Counted from the first letter of the stretch, positions 42,268 to 50,564 are shown. The stretch is DNA of 64,000 nt from Halobacteriales archaeon QS_1_69_70 (GCA_003021005.1 PXRI01000010.1:43445-107444), one strand, 5' to 3'. The notes: generated by a model from the letters alone, not told the origin. Program-made: numbers and translations.

Positions 42268-42903
42268 ATGGATGCCTGCGTGCTCCTCGGCGACGTTGTC
42301 GGGTCGCGGGACCTGTCGAACCGCGCTGTCTTCGGGACGTCGCTTGAGGCCGCCTGTCGCTCGGTCGACGAGGCCTTCGCGGACGCCGTTATCGCGCCGG
42401 CGACGCCGCTGAAGGGGGTCGACGAGGTCGGCGTCGTCCTCGAGGATTGGCGGGTGGTATACGGCGTCGTCCGGCGGTTCTACGAGGCCGTCCACCCCGT
42501 CCGGGTCCGCTTTGCGGCCGCCACGGGCGACATCGACGTGGGCGTCGAGAGCGGGCGCGTGCCGGCGATGGACGGGCCGGCGTTCCACCGGGCCGACGAG
42601 ATGCTGGCGTCGGTCGCCGACGCGGGCCTGCTTTTCGACCTCGCGGTCTCGGAGTCGACGCTGGACCGTGCGATAGCCGACGAGGTCAACCTGCTGTTGC
42701 GCTGGCGGGCCGGCCTCACGGAACGCCAGGCCGAGTACATCCGGGCGTACGAACGGCGGGGAACCCAGGCCGCCGCCGCGACCGACCTCGGGGTCACCCA
42801 GCAGGCCGTGTCGAACGAACTCCGTGACGTGGGCTGGCCGTTCGTCGACCGCATCGAGCGTCGGCTGGAACGGACACTCGAGGAGTACGCCGATGCCACG
42901 TGA
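42268..42903 (+). CDS. SatD family protein with C-terminal helix-turn-helix
   Basis: 211 residues. The N-terminal domain (MDACVLLGDVVGSRDLSNRA ... TPLKGVDEVGVVLEDWRVVY ... VRFAAATGDIDVG) has the SatD/nucleotidyl-cyclase-like opening GDVVGSRD. The C-terminal 65 residues (LTERQAEYIRAYERRGTQAA, ATDLGVTQQAVSNELRDVGW) form a sigma-r4/MarR-like helix-turn-helix. The gene sits behind two operator palindromes and is most likely autoregulated. The membrane protein gene downstream overlaps its stop by 11 bases, so the two form an operon. Confidence 0.78.
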   Translation: MDACVLLGDVVGSRDLSNRAVFGTSLEAACRSVDEAFADAVIAPATPLKGVDEVGVVLEDWRVVYGVVRRFYEAVHPVRVRFAAATGDIDVGVESGRVPAMDGPAFHRADEMLASVADAGLLFDLAVSESTLDRAIADEVNLLLRWRAGLTERQAEYIRAYERRGTQAAAATDLGVTQQAVSNELRDVGWPFVDRIERRLERTLEEYADAT

Positions 42904-43245
42904 GCCAGTCCGTCTCGCTGTCGTTCCGGGGTCGGGGCCGTACTCGTCCTCACCAGCGGCGCCGTCGACAGGACCGTGCTCGACTCCGTCGGGGACCGCG
43001 AGGAACCGAGCCAGCGCGAACTCGACGTCGGTGCCATCGTCGGCAAGACCGAGAACGTCCTCGTGTTCACCTTCGTGCTGGTGGACGCCTACGTGGCCCT
43101 CTCGATCATCTTCGCGGCGAAGAGCATCGTCCGGCGTGAGGACATGAAACAGAACAGCCTCTTCTACCTGGCCGGCACGCTCGTGAATTTCACCTACTCG
43201 CTACTCGCTGGCCTGCTCGCGCTGTGGCTACTCGGCCTGCTGTGA
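42893..43245 (+). pseudogene. Small membrane protein partner of SatD, probable 1-base frameshift
   Basis: The ATG at 42893 overlaps the SatD stop and reads MPREPVRLAVVPG, but this frame becomes Ser/Arg-rich nonsense. After a GGGG run at about 42928-42931 the next frame gives a proper membrane protein (GVGAVLVLTSGAVDRTVLDS, then GKTENVLVFTFVLVDAYVAL, SIIFAAKSIVRRED and YLAGTLVNFTYSLLAGLLALW). One extra G restores a 117-residue protein with three helices. If no indel exists, the gene would start at GTG 42976 (89 residues) without the first helix. Confidence 0.65.
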
Positions 43246-43266
43246 CGGGCCGCTCGCCGCCACGCG

Positions 43267-43812
43267 TCAGCTCTCCCGTCGGGGACGTTCCGCGAGGTAC
43301 GTGCCACGGTCGAGGAAGCCGGCGAGTTCCGTGACCGGGATCGGCAGGTAGTCGAGCAGTTCGACGCCGACGTTCGCCCGGCGGGCGTCGGGGTCGACGA
43401 ACGGGTACGCGTCGGGTCGCATGTCGTGGTGGTGGCCGTGGACGACCCACCCCTCGTGGTCCGGCGGGGCGTCCGCGGGGTCGTGGACGCAGTGGAGCGT
43501 GCGGTCGCCGACCTCGAGCGAGTACGACGCACGGACGGAGACCGCGCGGGTCCGTCGGGCGCCCTCGTCGTGGTCGCCCGCGACGAAGACGACGTCGCCG
43601 GCCACCCGGTGCAGCCACCGGCGGACCGTCGTCGGCTCCGAGGGGACGGCGAAGTCGCCGACGAAGACGACGGTGTCGTCAGCGTCGACGGCACCGTTCC
43701 AGCCGGCGACCAGCGCGTCGTTCATCTCGGCGAGCGAGCCGAACGGCCGGTCGGTGTAGGAAAGCACGTCGGGGTCGCCGAAGTGGGTGTCGGCGAGGAG
43801 GTAGCGGGTCAC
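43267..43812 (-). CDS. Metallophosphoesterase
   Basis: 181 residues from GTG 43812. All dimetal motifs are present: LLADTHFGD, FVGDFA, FVAGDHDEG, HCVHDP and VVHGHHHDM. The pattern fits the short COG4186-like phosphoesterases. Its start overlaps the stop of the PUA-like gene by 4 bases (43809-43812), so it is the last gene of a three-gene minus-strand operon with the RNA methyltransferase. Substrate unknown; an RNA-related role is suggested only by context. Confidence 0.82.
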   Translation of the reverse strand: MTRYLLADTHFGDPDVLSYTDRPFGSLAEMNDALVAGWNGAVDADDTVVFVGDFAVPSEPTTVRRWLHRVAGDVVFVAGDHDEGARRTRAVSVRASYSLEVGDRTLHCVHDPADAPPDHEGWVVHGHHHDMRPDAYPFVDPDARRANVGVELLDYLPIPVTELAGFLDRGTYLAERPRRES

Positions 43813-44393
43813 GGCTCCCGCCGCCGACCCTTCGGCATCCGCGAGCGCAGCTCGTCGTGGACGTACAGCCCGACGCCAATGGGCTCGACGCCGCCGGCGA
43901 CGTCGTGGGCGGCGACGAGGTAGCCCCAGTCGCCGTCCCACGCGGGTTCGGTGGTCTCGCCGGCGAGGAAGGCCGTCGCGTCGGCCTCCTCCAGCACGAC
44001 CACGTTCCGCGTCGCCGCGCGGCCGAACCGCTGGACGGCGTTCGTCGTCGGCTTCCAGTGCTTCTGGCGGGTCCGGAGGAACGTCATCCCCAGGCCCTCG
44101 ACGCCGGCCGGCGAGTCGACGTCCCCGGCGAACGCCCACACCTTCCCGGCGCCCTTCTCCCAGAACGTGTGCGAGTCGAACGTCGCGGCCTCGAGGCCGA
44201 ACCGGTCGACCCACCAGTCGACCACCTCGCGACGGGTCGCCCGGCCCGCCACGACTCGGTCGTCGGCCGTCCCGGGCAGGCGGTCGAACCGCTGGCCGTC
44301 GTTGGTCGGCGCGTCGGTGCCGCCGTCGCCAGCGTCACGTGCTGCGGTGCCGTCCCGGCCCTGGCCGTCACCGTCGAGGCGGTCGTCGGTCAC
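43809..44393 (-). CDS. DUF7122 family protein, PUA-like partner of the methyltransferase
   Basis: 194 residues from GTG 44393, which overlaps the methyltransferase stop as GTGA. Residues 1-35 are a disordered Gly/Asp tail. The rest (VVDWWVDRFGLEAATFDSHT, KGAGKVWAFAG, GMTFLRTRQKHWKPTTNAVQRFG, EADATAFLAGETTE) resembles the C-terminal domains of RsmF-type methyltransferases: a gly-x-hydrophobic strand, then LG..K..F.P...., then a Leu-x-Gly-Glu end. I infer that this is the RNA-binding module of the methyltransferase encoded as a separate chain. Confidence 0.65.
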   Translation of the reverse strand: MTDDRLDGDGQGRDGTAARDAGDGGTDAPTNDGQRFDRLPGTADDRVVAGRATRREVVDWWVDRFGLEAATFDSHTFWEKGAGKVWAFAGDVDSPAGVEGLGMTFLRTRQKHWKPTTNAVQRFGRAATRNVVVLEEADATAFLAGETTEPAWDGDWGYLVAAHDVAGGVEPIGVGLYVHDELRSRMPKGRRREP

Positions 44394-45301
44394 GCGCCGA
44401 CCTCCACCTTGGCACAGAAGAACCCGCCGGTGTCGTTGTGGTGCGGGTAGACGCGCTTTGCCCGCCGGACTGCGTCGTCGTAGCTCTCGCCCCGCCACTC
44501 CGTGACACCAGGGGCGTGCTCTAGGGCCAACTCGAAGTCGACGACGTCGCAGTCGTTCTCCTCGAGGGCGTGGTGGAGGACGGCCTCGTTCTCCTCGGGG
44601 GCGAACGTGCAGGTGGCGTAGACGACGGTGCCGCCCGCCCGGGTGACCTCCAGGGCGCGGCCCAGGATAGCCGTCTGGACGCCCGCGATACCCTCGACGT
44701 GGTCGAGCGACCACGCCTCGAGGGCATCCGGGTTCTTCCGGATCGTCCCCTCACACGAACAGGGGACGTCGACGAGCGCCCGGTCGAACCGCTCGCCCCC
44801 GACCGGCGACAGCGAGAAGTTGCGGGCATCGCGCCGGGTGACGGCGACGTTCGTGACCCCACAGCGCTCAACGTTGGCCCGCAGCGCCGACAGCCGACCC
44901 AGGTCGTTGTCGTTGGCGACGAGCAGTCCCCGGTCGTCCATCAGCGCCGCCACCTGGGTGGTCTTGCTCCCGGGCGCCGCACAGGAGTCGAACACCCGCT
45001 CGCCGGGCTCGGGGTCGAGCGCCAGCGCGGGAACCGCCGAGACCTCCTCCTGGCCGTACACCCACCCGTGGACGAACGGCCAGGTGTTGCCCGGCGAGAC
45101 GTCGTCGGCGAGCCGGAACAGGCCGTCGTGCCAGCCGACCGGCTCGTAGCCCACACCGGCCTCGTCGAAGGCCCGACGGACGCGGTCTGGCGTCGCCTCG
45201 AGCCCGTTGACGCGGACCACCGACGGGAGCGGCCGGTCGCAGGCCGCGTGGAACGCCGCCGGGTCGTCCACCAGGGGATCGTACCGGGCCAGGGGGTCCA
45301 T
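44390..45301 (-). CDS. NOL1/NOP2/Sun family RNA m5C methyltransferase
   Basis: 303 residues. SAM site VFDSCAAPGSKTTQVAALMDDRG (motif I), VANDNDLGRL, and DARNFSL lead to motif IV DVPCSCEGTIRKNP with one catalytic Cys and motif VI VVYATCTFAPEENE with the other. It methylates cytosine C5 in tRNA or rRNA. The protein is shorter than RsmF because it stops after the catalytic domain. The downstream GTGA-overlapped PUA-like gene probably supplies RNA binding. ATG at 45301 shares a CCATGG site with the divergent PAC2 gene start. Confidence 0.88.
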   Translation of the reverse strand: MDPLARYDPLVDDPAAFHAACDRPLPSVVRVNGLEATPDRVRRAFDEAGVGYEPVGWHDGLFRLADDVSPGNTWPFVHGWVYGQEEVSAVPALALDPEPGERVFDSCAAPGSKTTQVAALMDDRGLLVANDNDLGRLSALRANVERCGVTNVAVTRRDARNFSLSPVGGERFDRALVDVPCSCEGTIRKNPDALEAWSLDHVEGIAGVQTAILGRALEVTRAGGTVVYATCTFAPEENEAVLHHALEENDCDVVDFELALEHAPGVTEWRGESYDDAVRRAKRVYPHHNDTGGFFCAKVEVGA

Positions 45302-46070
45302 GGCGGGCCTCCGTCGGCCGCGGGTTTGTCGGTGTCGGTTCCCCGCGTCGGCGAACCGCGGTGCGGTCAACTACCCACCCGTCCTCGTCGAAGGGCTCCC
45401 CGGCGCGGGACTGGTTGGAAAGATCGCCGCCGACCACCTCGTCGACGCCTACGGGATGGCCCACTACGGATCGGTACGCTGCGATGGCCTCCCGGACGTC
45501 GCCGTCTACCGCGGCGACTCCTCGGACGTCATCCCGCCGGTCCGGCTGTACGCCGACGAGTCGCGGGACCTCCTCGTCCTCCAGAGCGACGTCCCGGTGT
45601 CGCCGTCCGGCGCGCCCGAGTTCGCAGACTGCGTCACCGCCTGGCTGGACGACCACGACGTCTTCCCGCTGTACCTCAGCGGCCTCGCCGAGGACAAGGA
45701 GGGCGTCCCGGAGCTGTACGGCGTCGCGACCGGCGACGCCGAGTCGGTCATCGACCGGGCGGGGCTCGTGCCCCCGCGGGAAAGCGGGCTCGTGTCGGGG
45801 CCGACCGGCGCGCTCATCGCGGCGGCCGGCGAGACCGGCCTGGACGCCGCCGGCCTCATCGTCCAGACCAACCCGCAGTTCCCCGACCCGGAGGCCGCCC
45901 GCGCCATCCTCGAGCACGGCGTCGGCCCCATCGCCGACGTCGACGTCGACACGTCGGCCCTGGTCGAGCAGGCCGACGAGATACAGCAGGCGCGGGAACA
46001 GATGGCGAAACAGCTGCAGGACGGTGGCGACGAGAGCACGGCGGCCCAGCCCATCCGCGGGTTCCAGTAG
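45300..46070 (+). CDS. PAC2 family protein (proteasome assembly chaperone-like)
   Basis: 256 residues. The conserved core begins PPVLVEGLPGAGLVGKIAADHL and continues YGSVRCDGLPDVAVYRGD, LLVLQSDVPVSP and the ATP-grasp-like GLVSGPTGALIAAAGE. A coiled tail (EQADEIQQAREQMAKQLQDG) ends it. PAC2 proteins in archaea are probably proteasome chaperones. Residues 1-25 (MAGLRRPRVCRCRFPASANR) are basic and unlike the family, whose N-terminus is acidic; the only in-frame start is the ATG within the divergent CCATGG. An intergenic deletion may have removed the native start. Confidence 0.75.
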   Translation: MAGLRRPRVCRCRFPASANRGAVNYPPVLVEGLPGAGLVGKIAADHLVDAYGMAHYGSVRCDGLPDVAVYRGDSSDVIPPVRLYADESRDLLVLQSDVPVSPSGAPEFADCVTAWLDDHDVFPLYLSGLAEDKEGVPELYGVATGDAESVIDRAGLVPPRESGLVSGPTGALIAAAGETGLDAAGLIVQTNPQFPDPEAARAILEHGVGPIADVDVDTSALVEQADEIQQAREQMAKQLQDGGDESTAAQPIRGFQ

Positions 46071-46097
46071 CCGACGGGACGGCGGCCGGCAACCACG

Positions 46098-46781
46098 ATG
46101 CCCGAATCGTTCGAACGGTCGTCCTCCCGGCCGGCCCATCGCCTAGAACGGCTCCGCCGGGCCGTCGACGACGTCCGGGTTCGCGAGCACCTCCGCCGGG
46201 CGGAGTCCGCACTCCGGAGCGCCGAGCACGACCTCTCGCGCGAACGGCGCCGCCGCCGCGAGCGCCACCTCGACCGCCTGGCCGCCTACCGGGCGCGGGG
46301 CGAGGTCCCCACCAACCGGACGGAGCCGGAGCGCGTCCCGCTGTTCGTCGGCGACGACGGCACGCCGTGTGCGATGGCCCACCTCCTCGGTGAGGACGGC
46401 CGCGAGGACCTCGTCACGGCGGTGAAGGCCGAGGAGCCGACGGTCCGCATCGAGGACCTGCCCGACGACCACCCGGTCGTCGAGTGGGTCGAGGCCAACG
46501 GCCTCACGCGCGAGGAGGCCGCGCGGATCCAGCCGACGTACCCGGGCGGCGTCCAGTTCGCCACCACCTGTGGGCCGGTGCCCTGTTGGGTCGCCGGGGC
46601 CGTGGCCTCGGTCGTCGGGCTCGCGGCGGCGGGCGCCATCGAGTACGTCGGCTACCGGCTCGTCGGCGACGCGTTCCCCGACAACGCGCTCAAGCGGCGG
46701 GCGACGCTGTCGTACCTGACCGTGCTGGCGCTCTTCGTCGCGCCGCTCTTAGCCCTCGTCGTGTTCGCGCTGTTCCCATGA
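46098..46781 (+). CDS. Membrane-anchored protein with a CAMAHLL motif domain
   Basis: 227 residues. N-terminal 60 residues are basic and helical (HRLERLRRAVDDVRVREHLR, RRRRRERHLDRL). A conserved-looking domain follows (LAAYRARGEVPTNRTEPERV, PLFVGDDGTPCAMAHLL, IEDLPDDHPVVEWVEANGLT, EEAARIQPTYPGG), seen in unnamed exported bacterial proteins as Y-x3-G-x2-P-x-N...P-x-FvD-x2-G-x-x-CA(V/M)-x-x-L. Two or three transmembrane helices end the protein (VAGAVASVVGLAAAGAIEYV, LTVLALFVAPLLALVVFAL). Function unknown. It overlaps the next gene by ATGA, so the two are co-expressed. Confidence 0.6.
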   Translation: MPESFERSSSRPAHRLERLRRAVDDVRVREHLRRAESALRSAEHDLSRERRRRRERHLDRLAAYRARGEVPTNRTEPERVPLFVGDDGTPCAMAHLLGEDGREDLVTAVKAEEPTVRIEDLPDDHPVVEWVEANGLTREEAARIQPTYPGGVQFATTCGPVPCWVAGAVASVVGLAAAGAIEYVGYRLVGDAFPDNALKRRATLSYLTVLALFVAPLLALVVFALFP

Positions 46782-47647
46782 CGCGGAGCGCCCGACGGCG
46801 GATCGTAGCGTTCGCCGCCGGCCTGACGCTGGCGGTGGGCCTGCTGGCCGGGTTACTGCTGCAGATGGTCTTCCCGATGGACTACTCACACTCTCTTCTG
46901 GAAGCCCGGTTCGGGCGGACGGTCATGCTGGCCCTGCTGGCCGTTTTCGTCTGTCTCTACGTGGCTCTCCCGGTCGTCGCAGCGGCCGTATTCGTCCGGG
47001 AGAACGGACACCCGCTCGCCTACGGCGGCGTCGCGGTGGCCGCCATCCTGATGCCGGTCCTGACCCCGCTCGCGATCGCCTGGGCGCTCGAACGGACCTC
47101 CGGGGTCCCCGGAGTCCTCCCTCGCCTCGTTGGAGCCGCCGCCGCGCTCGTGGCCGCCCTCGGGGGCGGTGCGCTAGCCGCCGAACGGGTCGGCCCACCG
47201 AACCGAAAGACGCGGTGGGTGTTCGTGCTCAACATCGCCGTCCTCGGCGTGTTCTCCGCCGGGGTCCTCGGCGCCCTGGTCGCTGCGCCGGGATTCGCGG
47301 ACGAGCACACGACGGACACCACGCCGGACGTCGACCTTGAGTTCGAGGAGCGGACGACCGACGACGGCCGACTGCTCGTCGTCGAACACGCCGGCGGCGA
47401 GCCAGCACCGGTGGACCGACTCGATATCCGTGGGGAGGGATTCGCCGACGTCGAGGCCGCCGACCAGACAGAACCGGGCCCGTGGGCTGGCGAGGCGACC
47501 GGACGGGCGCCAAGGGGCGGCGGCCCAGCCGTCGTCGAGGGCGACACGGTGACCGTCGGCGTCGCCGACGACTGTAGCTTCATAATCGGCACGGGACCGG
47601 AGTTGCGGGGGCCGGTCGAGTACTACGATTGCTCGGAGCCCAGGTAG
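46778..47647 (+). CDS. Membrane protein with C-terminal extracellular domain, unknown
   Basis: 289 residues. About five helices (VAFAAGLTLAVGLLAGLLLQ, VMLALLAVFVCLYVALPVVA, YGGVAVAAILMPVLTPLAI, LVGAAAALVAALGGGALAA, VFVLNIAVLGVFSAGVLGAL) are followed by a 100-residue domain beginning with DVDLEFEERTTDDGRLLVVEHAGG, which looks like the type IV pilin / DUF-like beta domain seen in haloarchaeal pilins (HAGGEPAP...L.I.G). The ATG overlaps the stop of the gene upstream. Co-expression suggests the two act together. Confidence 0.55.
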   Translation: MTRSARRRIVAFAAGLTLAVGLLAGLLLQMVFPMDYSHSLLEARFGRTVMLALLAVFVCLYVALPVVAAAVFVRENGHPLAYGGVAVAAILMPVLTPLAIAWALERTSGVPGVLPRLVGAAAALVAALGGGALAAERVGPPNRKTRWVFVLNIAVLGVFSAGVLGALVAAPGFADEHTTDTTPDVDLEFEERTTDDGRLLVVEHAGGEPAPVDRLDIRGEGFADVEAADQTEPGPWAGEATGRAPRGGGPAVVEGDTVTVGVADDCSFIIGTGPELRGPVEYYDCSEPR

Positions 47648-47735
47648 ACGACCTGCTGGTAGCGCTCGGATGAGCGGACAGTATACCGCCTGACGGGATA
47701 CCAAGGCCTTTGACCCAGCGCGAACGACGGCCGGT

Positions 47736-48233
47736 ATGGCGCCGATCCACGACCGCCAGCGGGTGGCGGTCATCGCCGACTCCCAGAACCTCTATCACAC
47801 GGCTCACAGTCTCCACTCCCGGAACCTCGACTACACGGCCCTGCTCGAGGCCGCGGTGGACGGCCGCGAACTCGTCCGCGCGATCGCCTACGTCATCCGC
47901 GCGGAGTCCCCGGCCGAGGAGGATTTCTTCGAGGCATTGCGGGACATCGGCTTCGAGACGAAGATCAAGGAGATCAAGACGTTCGCCGACGGCAGCCAGA
48001 AGGCCAACTGGGACCTCGGGATGTGTCTGGACGCCGTCACGCTGGCCTCGAAGGTCGACACCGTCGTGCTGGCAAGCGGCGACGGCGACTTCGAGCGGCT
48101 CTGTACCCACCTCCGCCACGAAGGGGTGCGCACCGAGGTGATCGGCTTCGAGTCCTCGACGGCCGAGGAACTGGTCGCGGCCGCCGACGACTTCGTCGAC
48201 ATGAGCGACGACGTGGAGCGGTTCCTGCTGTAG
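47736..48233 (+). CDS. NYN domain protein (LabA/DUF88 type)
   Basis: 165 residues, a complete NYN (PIN-like) ribonuclease fold. Acidic metal ligands are visible: RVAVIADSQNLYHTA, ANWDLGMCLDAVTLASKVD and VVLASGDGDFERLC, then GVRTEVIGFE. LabA-like proteins act on RNA; the target is unknown. Start ATG 47736 follows a short spacer after the previous gene. Convergent with the DUF4013 gene with no gap between stop codons. Confidence 0.85.
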   Translation: MAPIHDRQRVAVIADSQNLYHTAHSLHSRNLDYTALLEAAVDGRELVRAIAYVIRAESPAEEDFFEALRDIGFETKIKEIKTFADGSQKANWDLGMCLDAVTLASKVDTVVLASGDGDFERLCTHLRHEGVRTEVIGFESSTAEELVAAADDFVDMSDDVERFLL

Positions 48234-48234
48234 C

Positions 48235-48942
48235 TTATACAGGCGTCTCCTCGACCCCTGGCCGGCCCCCGGGGTCGCCGCCCTCGGTGGCGGCGAGGAA
48301 GCCGTCCGCCCAGAGGTTCGCCGCCACAATCAGGCCGTAGAAGTTGAGGAACGCGCCGACGAGTGCCCCGAGACCCGGGACGATGTTGAGGACGCTGACG
48401 ACGATGCCGATGCCGATGAAGATGCCCACGGAGATCAACCACGGGACGGCGAACTCGCCGTCGAGGCCGACCGACCGGATGGTGCCGAGGTCGAAGGCGG
48501 CGCCGAACCGGTCCTCCCTGGCGAGGTTGACGATGCCGACCACCGCGAAGTAGCCGAACACGAGCGCGAGGACGAAGGTGGCGAACATGCCGACGACGAG
48601 GGTGCCGACGCCTGCGGCCGCCCCGCCTTCGCCGCCGCTGAGGATCGCCAAAACTGCCGTGCCGACGGTGACGGACATTACCATGATAGGAACGATCATG
48701 TAGACGAACCCGACGACCACGAGCTTGATGCCGTCCACGACGAGTTCGCCCCAGTCGCCGAACGTCGGCGGTTCCGGTTCGCCATCGAGGTTCGCACGGA
48801 TGGCCCGAACGAGGTATCCGTAGACGATGAACGCCGGGATGATCAGGATGCTGAGAAGCGTCAGGACGCCGCCGATGAGGACGGTGACGATCCAGTCGTC
48901 GCTCTCGGTCGGGTACGTGATCGCCTCCTCTATGGACGACAT
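48235..48942 (-). CDS. DUF4013 family membrane protein
   Basis: 235 residues with about six helices. The opening SSIEEAITYPTESDDWIVTV and the first helix (GGVLTLLSILIIPAFIVYGY) followed by LVRAIRANLDGEPEPPTFGD are the DUF4013 signature: a polar N-terminus, a helix, then a conserved P-x-F-x-(D/E)W motif. Function unknown; such proteins are widespread in haloarchaea. ATG 48942 lies 25-30 bases downstream of a TATA-like element read on the minus strand. Confidence 0.8.
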   Translation of the reverse strand: MSSIEEAITYPTESDDWIVTVLIGGVLTLLSILIIPAFIVYGYLVRAIRANLDGEPEPPTFGDWGELVVDGIKLVVVGFVYMIVPIMVMSVTVGTAVLAILSGGEGGAAAGVGTLVVGMFATFVLALVFGYFAVVGIVNLAREDRFGAAFDLGTIRSVGLDGEFAVPWLISVGIFIGIGIVVSVLNIVPGLGALVGAFLNFYGLIVAANLWADGFLAATEGGDPGGRPGVEETPV

Positions 48943-48965
48943 GGAGACACCTCCATCCGGAACCT

Positions 48966-48979
48966 ACTTATAAATACCG
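48966..48979 (-). promoter_or_regulatory. TATA box of the DUF4013 gene
   Basis: CTTATAAATACCGG on the plus strand reads as a TATA box on the minus strand, about 28 bases from the ATG at 48942, fitting a leaderless transcript. Confidence 0.55.
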
Positions 48980-49139
48980 GGGGACGTATCGGTCCTCTAA
49001 CCGGTTCGAGCCGCCGGACGGCGCCGCCCGGACCCCGTTAGTATAAGACGAACGTCACGTTCCACGGGGCTCGACCGCCGACGCGGTCGACCAGCGTGCC
49101 AGCCGCTCGGCGACCGCCGGCGGACCGCGGCGCTCGACC

Positions 49140-50414
49140 TCAGGGCGGGCTCCGACTCGTCCGGACGATGGCCTCGCTGAGCACGTCGACCCCTATGCCG
49201 ATGGAAGCCTCGTCCACGTCGAACGTCGCGGTGTGGTGGCCGCCGGGGTGGTCCGTCCCGACGCCGACGTACGTCGCGTGGCCGCCGCGGGCCTGGACGT
49301 GCTGCATGAGGTAGGTCGCGTCCTCGCTGCCGCCGAGCGAGCCGCGGCGGGTCGGCCGCGAGACGGCCGGATGGTCGCTCGCGGCGGCGTGGACGACGTC
49401 GACCAGTTCGTCGTCGCTGTCGGCGGATGGCGCCTCCCCCTCCACGTCGACGTCGACTTCGCAGCCGTGTGCCAGGGCGGCGCCCTCCATCGCCTGCCGG
49501 GCGCGGTCGAAGACGAAGTCGCGGATCTCCGTCGTCGCGCCGCGGGCCTCTCCCTGGATGAACGCCTCCTCGGGGACGATGTTCGAGGCGGTGCCGCCGC
49601 CGACCCGGCCCGCGTTGATCCGGGAGTCGCCGTCGCCGTGCCGCGGGATACCGTAGAGGTCCGTGACCGCCGTCGCCATCGCCTGGACGGCGTTGTGGCC
49701 CGCCTCGGGGGCGGCGCCGGCGTGGGCCGGCTCGCCGGTGAACGTCGCGTGGAACTGGGTGACCGCGAGGAAGTCGCCGACGCCGGCCACCACCTCGCCG
49801 GTCGGGTAGTCGAGGCCGACGTGGACTGCATACAGGTAGTCGACGTCGTCGAGGTGGCCGGACTCCGCGACCGCCCTGCCGCCGCCGATGACCTCCTCGG
49901 CGGGCTGGAAGAACACCTTCAGCGTCCCGGAAAAGTCGCTTCGTGTGACGGCCTCGAGGACGCCCACGCCGATGGTGGCGTGGGCGTCGTGGCCGCAGGC
50001 GTGCATCGCGCCGGTCTCCGAGCGGAACCCCTCCCGGGCGGGGACGTGGTCGTCGTCGGTCGACTCCTCGCGGGGGAGCCCGTCGATGTCGACGCGGAGG
50101 CCGACCGTGGGGCCCTCGCCCTGTTCGAGGACGGCGACACAGCCGGTCCAGCCGCCGTCCATGGCCGCCAGGAGGTCGGCGTCGGCGCCGGCCTCGCGGG
50201 CCCGCGTCCGCCACGCCGACAGGTCGTCCGCGTCGGGCACCGACAGCCGCGCGTCGGCCAGGGCGTCCGGGCCGACGTGGACCTCCTCGACGCCGATCCG
50301 GTCCAGTTCCTCGACGACGCGGGCGGTCGTCCGGAACTCGCGCCAGGCGGGTTCGGGGTGGCGGTGCAGGTCGCGTCGCAACGCGACCAGGTGGTCGTCG
50401 TCGGTCGTTGGCAT
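49140..50414 (-). CDS. M20 family amidohydrolase (N-acyl-amino-acid hydrolase type)
   Basis: 424 residues. Dizinc ligands are seen in MHACGHDAHATIG, FFQPAEEVIGGG, and the C-terminal HHTATFDVDE; HRHPEPAWREF near the N-terminus is the family opening. The dimerisation lid includes GEPAHAGAAPEAGHNAV, where His sits at the active site of the partner. AbgB/IAA-amidohydrolase-like members split acyl- or aminobenzoyl-amino acids. An insertion at residues 45-90 (VGPDALADARLSVPDADDLS and on) is longer than usual. Substrate unknown. Confidence 0.88.
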   Translation of the reverse strand: MPTTDDDHLVALRRDLHRHPEPAWREFRTTARVVEELDRIGVEEVHVGPDALADARLSVPDADDLSAWRTRAREAGADADLLAAMDGGWTGCVAVLEQGEGPTVGLRVDIDGLPREESTDDDHVPAREGFRSETGAMHACGHDAHATIGVGVLEAVTRSDFSGTLKVFFQPAEEVIGGGRAVAESGHLDDVDYLYAVHVGLDYPTGEVVAGVGDFLAVTQFHATFTGEPAHAGAAPEAGHNAVQAMATAVTDLYGIPRHGDGDSRINAGRVGGGTASNIVPEEAFIQGEARGATTEIRDFVFDRARQAMEGAALAHGCEVDVDVEGEAPSADSDDELVDVVHAAASDHPAVSRPTRRGSLGGSEDATYLMQHVQARGGHATYVGVGTDHPGGHHTATFDVDEASIGIGVDVLSEAIVRTSRSPP

Positions 50415-50564
50415 GCCCGGACCCAGACGGCGAGGCGGCTTAAGCCTCCGGCGTCCGGTCCGGGCGGATCGACTGATGGGTGCGGGGCCACGGGAGCGTC
50501 TGCCTGCCGGAGGTACAGCGTCGACGGCGAACGTGGGTCGGAACGCTCCACGGGAACCGAGCCG

